A stretch of DNA of 35,409 bases from Clostridiales bacterium (GTDB taxonomy: Bacteria; Bacillota; Clostridia; Lachnospirales; Lachnospiraceae), in NCBI GenBank assembly GCA_012837865.1, contig DUQJ01000071.1, forward strand, positions 1 to 35,409, read 5' to 3'. A program made the position numbers and the translations under genes. Under the pieces are notes generated by a model that was not told where the DNA came from, searched no databases, and saw only the letters and a program-made list of their open reading frames with translations. Below, piece by piece: positions 1 to 7,481 of this stretch; within the stretch, counting starts at the first letter, position 1, and each line of letters begins with the position of its first letter.

Positions 1-386
1 GTTTTACTAATAAAATAATTAATAACTATAACTATTATGGTTAAACATGCTTTAACTATAAAATTATTATATTTCAAATAATCTATAAATATAAACATAC
101 CAAACTGTTCAAATATAAAAGATATTAGTCTAGCCAGAAAAAACTTTACAACTTTAATGGAACTTTTTTTATTACTAATATATCTGGCTTTAAAAACAAT
201 TATATTGTTTACAAGATATGCAAATGTAACAGCCACAATCCAAGCAATAGCATTTGAATTAAGATTAGATATATATAATAAATTAAACATAATAATATAA
301 GTTAAATAGTTTACAGCAGTAGTCATTACACCTGCAATACCATATTTTATAATCTCTTCATTTGTACCTCTTTTAAAGATTTTCAT
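1..386 (-). CDS. GtrA family membrane protein (3' end beyond window)
   Basis: The frame starts at ATG 386-384, preceded by AGGTG about 9 bases upstream, and runs open to the window edge, so about 128 residues are seen and only a short C-terminal part is missing. The translation opens MKIFKRGTNEEIIKYGIAG, followed by hydrophobic segments and the family-like stretch NAIAWIVAVTFAYLVNN. Four membrane helices are recognisable. GtrA-like proteins are small polytopic membrane proteins linked to moving undecaprenyl-phosphate-bound sugars for cell-surface glycans; the substrate cannot be told here. It starts 18 bases after the stop of the oxidoreductase gene with no terminator between, so the two are probably co-transcribed. 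Family call fairly firm, role inferred from the family. Confidence 0.75.
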   Translation of the reverse strand, partial: MKIFKRGTNEEIIKYGIAGVMTTAVNYLTYIIMFNLLYISNLNSNAIAWIVAVTFAYLVNNIIVFKARYISNKKSSIKVVKFFLARLISFIFEQFGMFIFIDYLKYNNFIVKACLTIIVIVINYFISK

Positions 387-404
387 TTGTTATTTCACCT
401 AATA

Positions 405-1754
405 TTATTTGTTAAAGAATTTATTAAATGGTTCTTTTTTATTTAAAGCTTCTGTTATTGTAGTCATTTTTTTTGTATCACCAATTAATATCGTACCTAT
501 AAATTTATCATCAACAAAATAATACTTTTCTAGTTGTTTTTTATTTTTATCAAATATTTCTATATATTTATAATTTAAATCTGGATTTTTCCCATTATCA
601 CCTGCTGAAAATAAGCTTGTATTCATTCCTTCAAATGTTAGTGTTGGAGCAACTAAGGAGTATTTGATATTATCACCAGCTGCATTGGCACCAGCTATTT
701 TACCCATATCCATAGCTTCAGGCCATATACCATAATTAATAGATTCAAATTCAGCACAATCACCACATGCATAAATATATTTATCATTGGTTTCCATTTT
801 ATCATTTACAATAATTGCTCTATTGGTTTCAATTCCAGCTTCTTTAGCAATATTAATATTGGCTCTGATGCCACATGATATAATAACAAGTTCGGCAGGG
901 TATTCCTCTCCAGTATCTAATTTAACTGACTCTACTGATTCATTTCCACTTATCTCGATAATATTTGCATTAACTTTAAAATCAATCCCCGCCGAAGTAA
1001 TTATATTAGATAAAATTTCTCCTGCCATATCATCCAATTGTCTAACCATTAACTTGTCTGCGATCTCTAGAACAGTAACCTTAGCATTTTTACTTAATTC
1101 CCAAGCAGCTTCTAATCCTAATACCCCTCCACCTATAACCACAACATTCTTTGCAGTCTTCATCTCTTCTCTTACTTTTAATACATCGGATATATCCCTT
1201 ATAGCTATTACACCTGATTTATCTGCGCCTTTAAATGGTGGAATAAAACACTTCGCACCTAGAGCATAAATGCATTTATCATATTTCATAGTATTTCCAT
1301 CAATAAATTCAATCGATTTTTCTTCTTTATTAATTTTTTTAATTTTCATATCTAGAATGTTATTAATATTATTTTGCTCATACCATTCTTTATCATATAT
1401 TAAAATATCATCTACCCTTTCTAAAGAGCTAAGGGTTTTAGTTAATAATGGTCTATTATATCCATATACACTTTCTTTAGAAATTAAAGTTATTTTACAA
1501 GTAGAGTTTCGTTCTCGTATCGCTTCTGCAGCTGAAATTCCTGCTATTCCATTCCCAAGTATTATAAAAGATTCATCTGTATCCTTTTTATAGGAAACAG
1601 CTTCTTCCTCATATGGAATAAAATATTCACGCCCCACTCCACATACTGGGCAAATATCAATATCTTCATCAAATATTGCTCCACACACTATACATTTAAC
1701 AAGTTTCTTATTGCCTTTACTAGATACAACTTGCTTATCATTATTGTTTTTCAT
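405..1754 (-). CDS. FAD/NAD-dependent oxidoreductase with N-terminal rubredoxin-like domain
   Basis: 449 residues. The first 45 residues hold two CxxC knuckles (C21/C24 and C35/C38) only ten residues apart, like the short rubredoxin-type ribbon of rubrerythrins rather than a full rubredoxin. A pyridine-nucleotide disulfide reductase fold follows: FAD GxGxxG at about 67-72 (GNGIAG), NAD GxGxxG at about 208-213 (GGGVLG), and the second FAD motif YACGD at about 328-332. This matches the NADH:rubredoxin oxidoreductase/nitrite-reductase-like flavoprotein group, which passes electrons from NADH to a small iron protein, often for O2 or peroxide detoxification in anaerobes. The partner is not in the window. 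A possible sigma-A promoter lies just upstream (1796-1824). The gene leads into the gtrA-like gene. The exact electron acceptor is unknown. Confidence 0.85.
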   Translation of the reverse strand: MKNNNDKQVVSSKGNKKLVKCIVCGAIFDEDIDICPVCGVGREYFIPYEEEAVSYKKDTDESFIILGNGIAGISAAEAIRERNSTCKITLISKESVYGYNRPLLTKTLSSLERVDDILIYDKEWYEQNNINNILDMKIKKINKEEKSIEFIDGNTMKYDKCIYALGAKCFIPPFKGADKSGVIAIRDISDVLKVREEMKTAKNVVVIGGGVLGLEAAWELSKNAKVTVLEIADKLMVRQLDDMAGEILSNIITSAGIDFKVNANIIEISGNESVESVKLDTGEEYPAELVIISCGIRANINIAKEAGIETNRAIIVNDKMETNDKYIYACGDCAEFESINYGIWPEAMDMGKIAGANAAGDNIKYSLVAPTLTFEGMNTSLFSAGDNGKNPDLNYKYIEIFDKNKKQLEKYYFVDDKFIGTILIGDTKKMTTITEALNKKEPFNKFFNK

Positions 1755-1795
1755 ACGATAGTTCTCCTTTTGTACAAACTTTTATTCTTTAACAT

Positions 1796-1824
1796 ATTAT
1801 ACATTATATTTAAAGATTATCCAA
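1796..1824 (-). promoter_or_regulatory. Possible sigma-A promoter for the oxidoreductase gene
   Basis: On the minus strand TTGGAT (1824-1819) is followed after 17 bases by a consensus TATAAT (1801-1796). The start codon lies about 40 bases further on, with AAGGAGA as ribosome binding site. The -35 box is weak and the region is very AT-rich. Confidence 0.4.
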
Positions 1825-1846
1825 ATGAATATTATTTAAACAAATT

Positions 1847-2467
1847 TTACTCAAAATATTCTCGCAATTTTTTCAAGGCCTTCTTTTCAATCCTACTTAC
1901 ATAGCTCCTGGATATCTCTAAATTACCTGCAATTTCTCTTTGTGTAACTTCATTTTTATTATTTAATCCATACCTTAAACTAATTATTTCTTTTTCCCTA
2001 TCAGTTAGTGCTTCCCCTATTATTTTATATAACTTCTCAACATTCTCATCTAAAATCAAATCATCAATAACATTGTTTTCTTTTTCTTCAATTATATCTA
2101 ACAAATTAATTTCATTTCCCTCCTTATCTGCACCTATAGGATCATACAAATATACTTCTTTGGAGATTTTTTTATTAGATCTTAACATCATTAATAATTC
2201 GTTTTCTATACATCTAGATGCATAGGTAGCCAATCTAACTTTTTTACTATTATCAAAGGTATCAATAGCCTTTATTAGTCCTATTGTTCCTATTGATATT
2301 AAATCATCTGTTTCTTTATCTACTAAGGAATATTTCTTAACTATATGTGCCACTAATCTAAGATTATGAACGATTAATGTCCCCCTAGCCTCTTCATCTC
2401 CCTCTTTACATTTTATAAGACAATCTCTTTCATCATTAGCACTTAAGGGTTGCGGAAATGATTTCAC
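1847..2467 (-). CDS. sigK: Sporulation sigma factor SigK, without pro-sequence
   Basis: 206 residues. It opens KSFPQPLSANDE and contains NLRLVAHIVKKY, DDLISIGTIGLIKAI, ATYASRCIENE and DPIGADKEGNEI, all typical of SigK, then region 4 with a helix-turn-helix ending SRSYVSRIEKKALKKL. SigK directs late mother-cell transcription (coat and cortex genes). In Bacillus subtilis about 20 extra residues precede the FPQPLS segment and must be cut off; here the gene begins at GTG 2467-2465 next to that segment, with AGAGGTG about 8 bases upstream. The frame upstream stays open for only about 12 codons, has no start codon, and then meets a stop. It is therefore made in mature form, as reported for Clostridioides difficile. 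It sits alone between the trhP terminator and the oxidoreductase. No interrupting skin element is seen. Confidence 0.92.
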   Translation of the reverse strand: MKSFPQPLSANDERDCLIKCKEGDEEARGTLIVHNLRLVAHIVKKYSLVDKETDDLISIGTIGLIKAIDTFDNSKKVRLATYASRCIENELLMMLRSNKKISKEVYLYDPIGADKEGNEINLLDIIEEKENNVIDDLILDENVEKLYKIIGEALTDREKEIISLRYGLNNKNEVTQREIAGNLEISRSYVSRIEKKALKKLREYFE

Positions 2468-2500
2468 AAGATAAGCACCTCTACAATAAGTATCATTATC

Positions 2501-2530
2501 AGTTTATGTTATCTATTAAAATAATGTGCC
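2501..2530 (-). promoter_or_regulatory. Candidate SigE/SigK-type promoter of sigK
   Basis: On the minus strand GGCACATT (2530-2523) and CATAAACT (2508-2501) are separated by 14 bases. This resembles the -35 and CATAnnnT -10 elements of mother-cell sigma factors E and K. A transcript would start about 27 bases before the GTG start of sigK, leaving room for the AGAGGTG site. Matched by eye only. Confidence 0.45.
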
Positions 2531-2581
2531 TTTCCCACTCAAATAAGGACGCAAGGACATCAAAACCTATTATTTAATTCG

Positions 2582-2611
2582 AAAAAGACGGAGTTTTATT
2601 CTCTCCGTCTT
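2582..2611 (-). terminator. Intrinsic terminator at the end of trhP
   Basis: A 9-bp perfect stem (2585-2593 pairing with 2603-2611, core AGACGGAG/CTCCGTCT) with a 9-base loop and a run of T on the minus strand. The stop codon of the U32 gene (2598-2596) lies in the loop, so the last codons form the stem. It separates the mtaB-to-trhP cluster from sigK. Confidence 0.85.
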
Positions 2612-3840
2612 AAAATATCATAATGATTTAATTGTACACCAAGGTCAATATATATCTTTTGCATCGGATGTGGGCAACTATCCATATCTATCCCATTTTC
2701 ATCTACAATCCTTAATACCTTAACTTCTATGGCTTCCTTATCTGGCTTCATTACTTCTAATCTTTCACCAATTGAAAACTTATTTTTTTGTACTAATCCA
2801 TACAGTCCATCTTTAATATCATCTTCAATTTGTCCCATATAAGTGTATGGTTTCTCATATGTATTATTATCATATATTTGACCTTCATGGGTTGGTTTAT
2901 CAAAGAAAAAACCTGTAGAATATTGTCGATGAATAGATCTTTTTATTTCATCTAAGTATATATCTTTATTTTTATTATAAATATTTGAATCTTCAAAAAA
3001 CTCATCTATTGCTTTTCTATATGTTCTTGCTACGGTTGCAACATATAAAGCGTTTTTCATTCTACCTTCAATTTTAAAACTATTAATACCTGCTTTTACT
3101 AACTCAGGTATATATTCTATCATACACAAGTCTTTTGCATTAAATATATATGTTCCTCTTTCATTTTCTTCTATAGGCAAATATTCACCGGGTCTTGTTT
3201 CTTCCACAATGTGATATTTCCAGCGGCATGAATGAGTACATGCACCTTTATTGGCATCACGTCCTGTGAAATAATTACTTAATAAGCATCTTCCGGAATA
3301 AGCTATGCACATTGCACCATGTACAAATGTTTCTATTTCCATATCACTAGGGATATTCATTCTTAATTGAGTTAATTCTTCTAAAGATAATTCCCTTGCA
3401 GATACAACTCTTTTAGCACCTAATCGATGCCAAAATTTATAGGTCTCATAATTTGTATTATTTGCTTGAGTGCTTATATGTATCTCTATCTCCGGAATAA
3501 CTTCTTTTGCAATATTAAAGACACCCGGATCTGATATTATTATTGCATCTGGTTTATCAGCAGCAAAACTCTTCAAATCATTAAAATACTTTTTAATACC
3601 AAGAAGATCATCATTATGAGCTGTTATATTAGCTGTTACATAAACTTTCTTTCCATGATTATGAGCAAATCTAATGCCTTCTTTCATTTTTTCTAGAGTG
3701 AAGTTTTTAGCCTTAGCCCTTAATCCATACATATCTCCACCAATATAAACAGCATCAGCACCATATAAAACTGCTATTTTTAATACTTCTAAGTCACCTG
3801 CTGGTATTAGTAATTCTGGTTTTATTATATCTAATTTCAT
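2596..3840 (-). CDS. U32 family protein, tRNA uridine 5-hydroxylation protein TrhP type
   Basis: 414 residues. The U32 core starts PELLIPAGDLEVLKIAVLYGADAVYIGG. The four cysteines of the family are present: C178 and C185 (in FVHGAMCIAYSGRC) and C201 and C205 (ACTHSC), likely an iron-sulfur site. The tail has the family signature SFKIEGRMK. U32 proteins are annotated as peptidases, but the YrrN/YrrO/TrhP branch is known to make 5-hydroxyuridine at the tRNA wobble position. It lies 13 bases downstream of a TrmR-type methyltransferase, which methylates that hydroxyl, so the pair would make 5-methoxyuridine. The same pairing is found in B. subtilis (yrrM-yrrN-yrrO). It ends inside a terminator. 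Family certain; role well supported by context. Confidence 0.85.
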   Translation of the reverse strand: MKLDIIKPELLIPAGDLEVLKIAVLYGADAVYIGGDMYGLRAKAKNFTLEKMKEGIRFAHNHGKKVYVTANITAHNDDLLGIKKYFNDLKSFAADKPDAIIISDPGVFNIAKEVIPEIEIHISTQANNTNYETYKFWHRLGAKRVVSARELSLEELTQLRMNIPSDMEIETFVHGAMCIAYSGRCLLSNYFTGRDANKGACTHSCRWKYHIVEETRPGEYLPIEENERGTYIFNAKDLCMIEYIPELVKAGINSFKIEGRMKNALYVATVARTYRKAIDEFFEDSNIYNKNKDIYLDEIKRSIHRQYSTGFFFDKPTHEGQIYDNNTYEKPYTYMGQIEDDIKDGLYGLVQKNKFSIGERLEVMKPDKEAIEVKVLRIVDENGIDMDSCPHPMQKIYIDLGVQLNHYDILRRRE

Positions 3841-3853
3841 TTTATCACTCTTT

Positions 3854-4513
3854 CTAATTCCTATTACTTATCGCAACTCCGTCCCCTACAGGCAGTATAA
3901 TGGTTTCCAATTCATCTATATGTTTTATAGCATATAAATATTCTCTCATTCTATTATGAATTGTTCTATCTCTTCTTGTTATACTATATCTTGATTGCGT
4001 TACAGTACCATCTTGTAATACATTATCCGTAAGTAATACTGCATCTTGTTGTAATAGTTCTATTAACATTGGCAGGAAATTCATATATTGTGCCTTGGCA
4101 GCATCTAGAAATATAAAGTCAAATTTAATTTTATTATCTACAAGATCATTTAAAACCTCAAATGCATCGGCTTTTATTAATTTGATTTTATCCCTTTTTG
4201 GATAAATATTATTTTTAAAATTAACTTCTGCTTCTTTATAGCGTTTTATACTTTTTTCTATTGTTGTAATTTTAGTATTATCACCTGTATTTTCACTCAT
4301 AAAGAGGGCAGAAAAGCCTATAGCTGTCCCGACCTCTAATATGTTTTTTGGTTTATAAATTTTTAATAAATACTTCAATAAATTTTGAGTGTCCTTTTTA
4401 ATAATTGGTATTTTATTTTTTATTGCCTCATTTTCAAGATTAATTAACTGTTTTGAAATATCTTTATTTAATGAGTTTATATATGAAGTAATTCTTCCAT
4501 CTACTATCATCAT
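3854..4513 (-). CDS. trmR: O-methyltransferase, tRNA 5-hydroxyuridine methyltransferase TrmR type
   Basis: 219 residues, class I SAM-dependent O-methyltransferase of the YrrM/COMT-like family. The SAM loop is ILEVGTAIGFSALF at about 58-71. Likely metal-binding residues are D137 (FIFLDAAKAQY) and D163/N164 (LLTDNVL). In B. subtilis this enzyme uses SAM and a divalent metal to turn 5-hydroxyuridine at tRNA position 34 into 5-methoxyuridine. Placement directly before a U32 hydroxylation protein gives this role rather than a catechol or caffeoyl-CoA substrate. Two ATG codons in tandem follow AGGAT; the first is used here. It follows the MltG-like gene by 13 bases and is part of the same cluster. 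Confidence 0.85.
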   Translation of the reverse strand: MMIVDGRITSYINSLNKDISKQLINLENEAIKNKIPIIKKDTQNLLKYLLKIYKPKNILEVGTAIGFSALFMSENTGDNTKITTIEKSIKRYKEAEVNFKNNIYPKRDKIKLIKADAFEVLNDLVDNKIKFDFIFLDAAKAQYMNFLPMLIELLQQDAVLLTDNVLQDGTVTQSRYSITRRDRTIHNRMREYLYAIKHIDELETIILPVGDGVAISNRN

Positions 4514-4526
4514 CTTATCCTAGCTT

Positions 4527-4940
4527 TCAATTATCAATGTCTTCATGAACAATAGATGCTGAATAATTAGTTATATTATCAAGTATTTGTTCATAAGTCA
4601 TAGATGTATTTAATCTGTATGTTCCTGGCAGAATATTAGCTTTTTGTAATTTTGCTTTTATAAGGAAGGGGTTTTTATCAACGATTAATCTATTAATTTC
4701 TAATTTCTTAGAAATATCCATCGAGGATTCACCTTTATTTATTTGGAATAATATATCCCTACCAGGCGCTTGTTCTACTGATACATCACCATATATTTGA
4801 TAAGTAAATGTATATGCCTGTCTACTTACTGATATTATAGCTGTTGCAATTAGGATATAAAATAAAACATTTAATACGAACCTAAATACAGAGCCTATTA
4901 TTCTAAATGCAATTTTTGATGAAGTAGATTTTGTTTCCAT
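4527..4940 (-). CDS. Short MltG/YceG-like membrane protein lacking the catalytic domain
   Basis: 137 residues from ATG 4940-4938, chosen because GAGG lies 6 bases upstream; a GTG at 4952 in frame has no binding site. A basic cytoplasmic N-terminus is followed by one membrane helix (about 20-38), then an extracellular stretch with FQINKGESSMDISKKLE and LPGTYRLNTSMTYEQILDNI. This matches the LysM-like N-terminal part of MltG (endolytic transglycosylase). Full MltG is about 330-380 residues and has a catalytic Glu in its C-terminal half; that half is absent and the gene ends in a clean stop with trmR 13 bases on. B. subtilis has its MltG homologue yrrL at the same place. It may be a regulator or scaffold rather than an enzyme. 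Confidence 0.7.
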   Translation of the reverse strand: METKSTSSKIAFRIIGSVFRFVLNVLFYILIATAIISVSRQAYTFTYQIYGDVSVEQAPGRDILFQINKGESSMDISKKLEINRLIVDKNPFLIKAKLQKANILPGTYRLNTSMTYEQILDNITNYSASIVHEDIDN

Positions 4941-4958
4941 TTTACGCCTCACATTGTT

Positions 4959-6926
4959 TTAGTGTATTTCCATGATTATCGGTAATATCATTGGATTTCT
5001 TTTAGTTTTTTTCCATATGAAATCACTTAGAGCATCTTTAGTAACCGCTTTGATTTTGCCCCATTCCATGTTGTTTGAATTCATGCATTTGTCCAATGCT
5101 TTTTCTACTACTAATCTTGCTTCTTCCATTAAATTTTCAGATTCTCTAACATATACAAAACCCCTAGATACAATATCAGGTCCAGATAAAATATTGTTAG
5201 TATGTTTCTCTAATGTAATTACAACTATTATTAGTCCGTTTTCAGATAAATGTTGCCTATCCCTTAAAACAATATTTCCAACATCACCAACACCTAAACC
5301 ATCAACAAAAATACCTTGTGCCTGTACTTTACCAGTAACAACTGCCTGTTCTTGATTAAGCGTTAGAACATCACCTGATGAAATAATTTTAATATTTTCT
5401 TTTGGTATCCCTATTAGTTCAGCTAATTCACCATGTTTAGTTAAATGTTTATATTCACCATGAACTGGTACTGCATATTTAGGTTTTGTTAATGCATATA
5501 TAAGTTTAATCTCTTCTTGACATGCGTGGCCAGATACATGCGTATCCTCGTAAATAACTTTAGCGCCTTTCATGGATAATTCATTAATTACCTTTGAAAC
5601 AGCTTTTTCATTACCAGGGATTGGAGTTGAACTTAAAATAACAACATCTCCTGGCTTAATTGACACTTTTCTATGAATCGATGCAGCCATTCTTGATAAT
5701 GCTGCCATTGATTCTCCTTGGCTACCAGTAGTGATTAATAAGAGTTGTTCATCAGTATAGTTTTTCATTGTTGCTACATCAATTATCATGTTTTCTGGAA
5801 TGTCCAAATAACCTAACTCTTGGGCAATTCTAACGATATTAACCATACTTCGACCTTCAATAACTACTTTTCTATCAAATTTCTTAGCCGAGTTTATGAT
5901 TTGTTGAACCCTATCAACATTAGAAGCGAAGGTTGCAACAATAATTCTTTTCTTAGAATGATCTGTAAAAATATTATCAAAATTTTTGCCTACAGAACTT
6001 TCTGACATAGTATAACCAGGTCGTTCTGCATTTGTACTATCACATAATAATGCTAAAACACCTTTTTTACCTATTTCAGCAATTCTTTGCAAATCAATTA
6101 CCCCACCAAATACTGGTGTGTAATCTATTTTAAAATCGCCTGTATGAAATATTGTACCTGCAGGTGTATAAATTGCAAGCGCTGAAGCATCAGCTATGCT
6201 ATGATTTGTTCTTATAAATTCTATTCTAAAGCAACCTAAATTAATTGATTGTCCATGACTAACTACTTTTCTTTTGGTAGCCTTTAATAAATTATGTTCT
6301 TTTAATTTATTTTCTATTATTCCTATAGTAAGTTTTGTTGCATAAATAGGTACATTCACATCCCTTAATACATATGGTAGTGAACCTATATGGTCTTCAT
6401 GACCATGAGTTATAACAAAACCTTTTACTTTGCTAAGATTATCCTTCAAATAAGTTACATCAGGTATTACTAGATCTATTCCTAACATATCATCTTCAGG
6501 GAAAGACAGGCCACAATCTACAACAATTATAGTGTCTTGATATTCTATTGCTGTTATATTCATACCTATTTTTTCTAGTCCACCTAAAGGAATGATTTTT
6601 ACACCCTCTATTTCATTTAGCTTTGTGTCTTTTGCTATATCTACAACCGTTTCTTTTATTTCATTTTTATCATTGTTTTTTTGTGGGGCCCTTTTTATAT
6701 ATTTTTTATATACAGGGTTCTTCTTTATAACCGCTGTTTTTGTATTATTAATTTTGATATTCTGTTTCTCCTTTTGATTTTCATTTTGTTTCACATTTTG
6801 TTTCGTATTTTCTTTCGTGTTTTGTTTCATATTTTGATTCTCATTTTCTTTCTGATTTTGTTTCATGTTCTGATTTTCATTTTGTTTCATACTTTCTTTC
6901 TCATTTTCTTTCTCATTTTCTTTCAA
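4959..6926 (-). CDS. rnj: Ribonuclease J with a long tetrapeptide-repeat N-terminal tail
   Basis: 655 residues; RNase J is usually about 555. The core begins near residue 108 (VKIIPLGGLEKIGMN) and has the metallo-beta-lactamase metal motif HGHEDH at 174-179, then the beta-CASP domain with CDSTNA and GHAC-type motifs and a C-terminal domain ending PMILPIIMEIH. The enzyme does 5'-3' exo- and endonucleolytic RNA decay and processing in the cytoplasm. The first 60 residues are 15 tandem tetrapeptides of form x-K-x-N, rich in Lys, Asn, Gln and Glu and certainly disordered. The start is TTG 6926-6924, supported by GGAGGTG 7 bases upstream. Next in the cluster is the MltG-like gene, 18 bases after the stop. 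Confidence 0.93.
   Translation of the reverse strand: MKENEKENEKESMKQNENQNMKQNQKENENQNMKQNTKENTKQNVKQNENQKEKQNIKINNTKTAVIKKNPVYKKYIKRAPQKNNDKNEIKETVVDIAKDTKLNEIEGVKIIPLGGLEKIGMNITAIEYQDTIIVVDCGLSFPEDDMLGIDLVIPDVTYLKDNLSKVKGFVITHGHEDHIGSLPYVLRDVNVPIYATKLTIGIIENKLKEHNLLKATKRKVVSHGQSINLGCFRIEFIRTNHSIADASALAIYTPAGTIFHTGDFKIDYTPVFGGVIDLQRIAEIGKKGVLALLCDSTNAERPGYTMSESSVGKNFDNIFTDHSKKRIIVATFASNVDRVQQIINSAKKFDRKVVIEGRSMVNIVRIAQELGYLDIPENMIIDVATMKNYTDEQLLLITTGSQGESMAALSRMAASIHRKVSIKPGDVVILSSTPIPGNEKAVSKVINELSMKGAKVIYEDTHVSGHACQEEIKLIYALTKPKYAVPVHGEYKHLTKHGELAELIGIPKENIKIISSGDVLTLNQEQAVVTGKVQAQGIFVDGLGVGDVGNIVLRDRQHLSENGLIIVVITLEKHTNNILSGPDIVSRGFVYVRESENLMEEARLVVEKALDKCMNSNNMEWGKIKAVTKDALSDFIWKKTKRNPMILPIIMEIH
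6747..6926 (-). repeat. Degenerate 12-bp tandem repeat coding the RNase J tail
   Basis: Fifteen 12-base units in frame, each coding a tetrapeptide such as MKEN, EKEN, MKQN, ENQN, TKEN or VKQN, with Asn in the fourth position of almost all units. On the plus strand it reads as repeated variants of CATTTTCTTTCT and CATTTTGTTTCA. Units have diverged by point changes, so it is old rather than a fresh expansion. Gain or loss of a unit would keep the frame. Confidence 0.85.
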
Positions 6927-6997
6927 TTATTGCACCTCCAATGGTTTTTATGTAATGTTTCTATCCATTAATTAAGTGCATGATTTGCATTAGATTT

Positions 6998-7450
6998 TTA
7001 ATCTGCATTATTCCTACATTTTCTGCAACGTCCAAATAATTTAACTTCATGGTCCTCAACCTTAAACCCTATAGAAGAAAATATTTTATTTTCGAGGTTC
7101 TCTAATAAATCATCTTGAAACGAAGAAATACTTCCACATTCAAGACATATTAGATGGTGATGTCTATGAGCTTTATCACGATCCTTATCTCCAATTTCAT
7201 ATCGCACATATCCATCTTCTAAATTCAATTTTTCAACAAGATTTAAATCAGTTAATAATAATATGGTTCTGTAAACAGTAGCTAGTCCAATATCTGGGTA
7301 GTCTTCTTTTACATAATCATAAATCTCATCCACTGTTAAATGCTCATTAGGCCTGGTATTTAACACCTGTAGAATAGCTATTCTTTGATTAGTCACTTTT
7401 AAGCCATGTTCTCTTAATAATACTTTAAATTTATCCTGAGTTTCTGGCAT
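6998..7450 (-). CDS. Fur family metal- or peroxide-sensing repressor
   Basis: 150 residues. The N-terminal winged helix contains GLKVTNQRIAILQVL and the DNA-reading helix around GLATVYRTILLLT. A His-rich metal site (HRHHHLIC, about 96-102) and two structural zinc pairs, C102/C105 and C142/C145, are all intact. Fur proteins repress iron (Fur), zinc (Zur) or peroxide (PerR) genes. The sensed signal cannot be settled by eye. In many Clostridia a Fur gene sits at exactly this place, between the DUF1292 gene and rnj. The start is ATG 7450, with AAAGGTG upstream. It lies 31 bases after the DUF1292 gene. There is no obvious operator in the short spacer. Confidence 0.88.
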   Translation of the reverse strand: MPETQDKFKVLLREHGLKVTNQRIAILQVLNTRPNEHLTVDEIYDYVKEDYPDIGLATVYRTILLLTDLNLVEKLNLEDGYVRYEIGDKDRDKAHRHHHLICLECGSISSFQDDLLENLENKIFSSIGFKVEDHEVKLFGRCRKCRNNAD

Positions 7451-7481
7451 ATTATCACCTTTCCATCTAATTTACATGCAA

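Noticed and set aside
6747-6926. Regular repeats at this place looked like a CRISPR array or microsatellite.
   Set aside because: The unit is 12 bases with no unique spacers, and it stays in frame as the RNase J tail. It is coding tandem repeat, not CRISPR.
5820-6971. Plus-strand open frames inside rnj, including a very hydrophobic Phe/Leu/Ile-rich one over the repeat.
   Set aside because: They are mirror images of the Lys/Asn/Glu-rich tail and of the rnj core, and lack ribosome binding sites.
6997-7030. Small inverted repeat around the fur stop codon (AGATT-AAA-AATCT and GCATGATTTGCAT).
   Set aside because: The stem is only 5 bp of A/T-rich sequence, with no T run, so it is neither a convincing terminator nor a recognisable Fur box.
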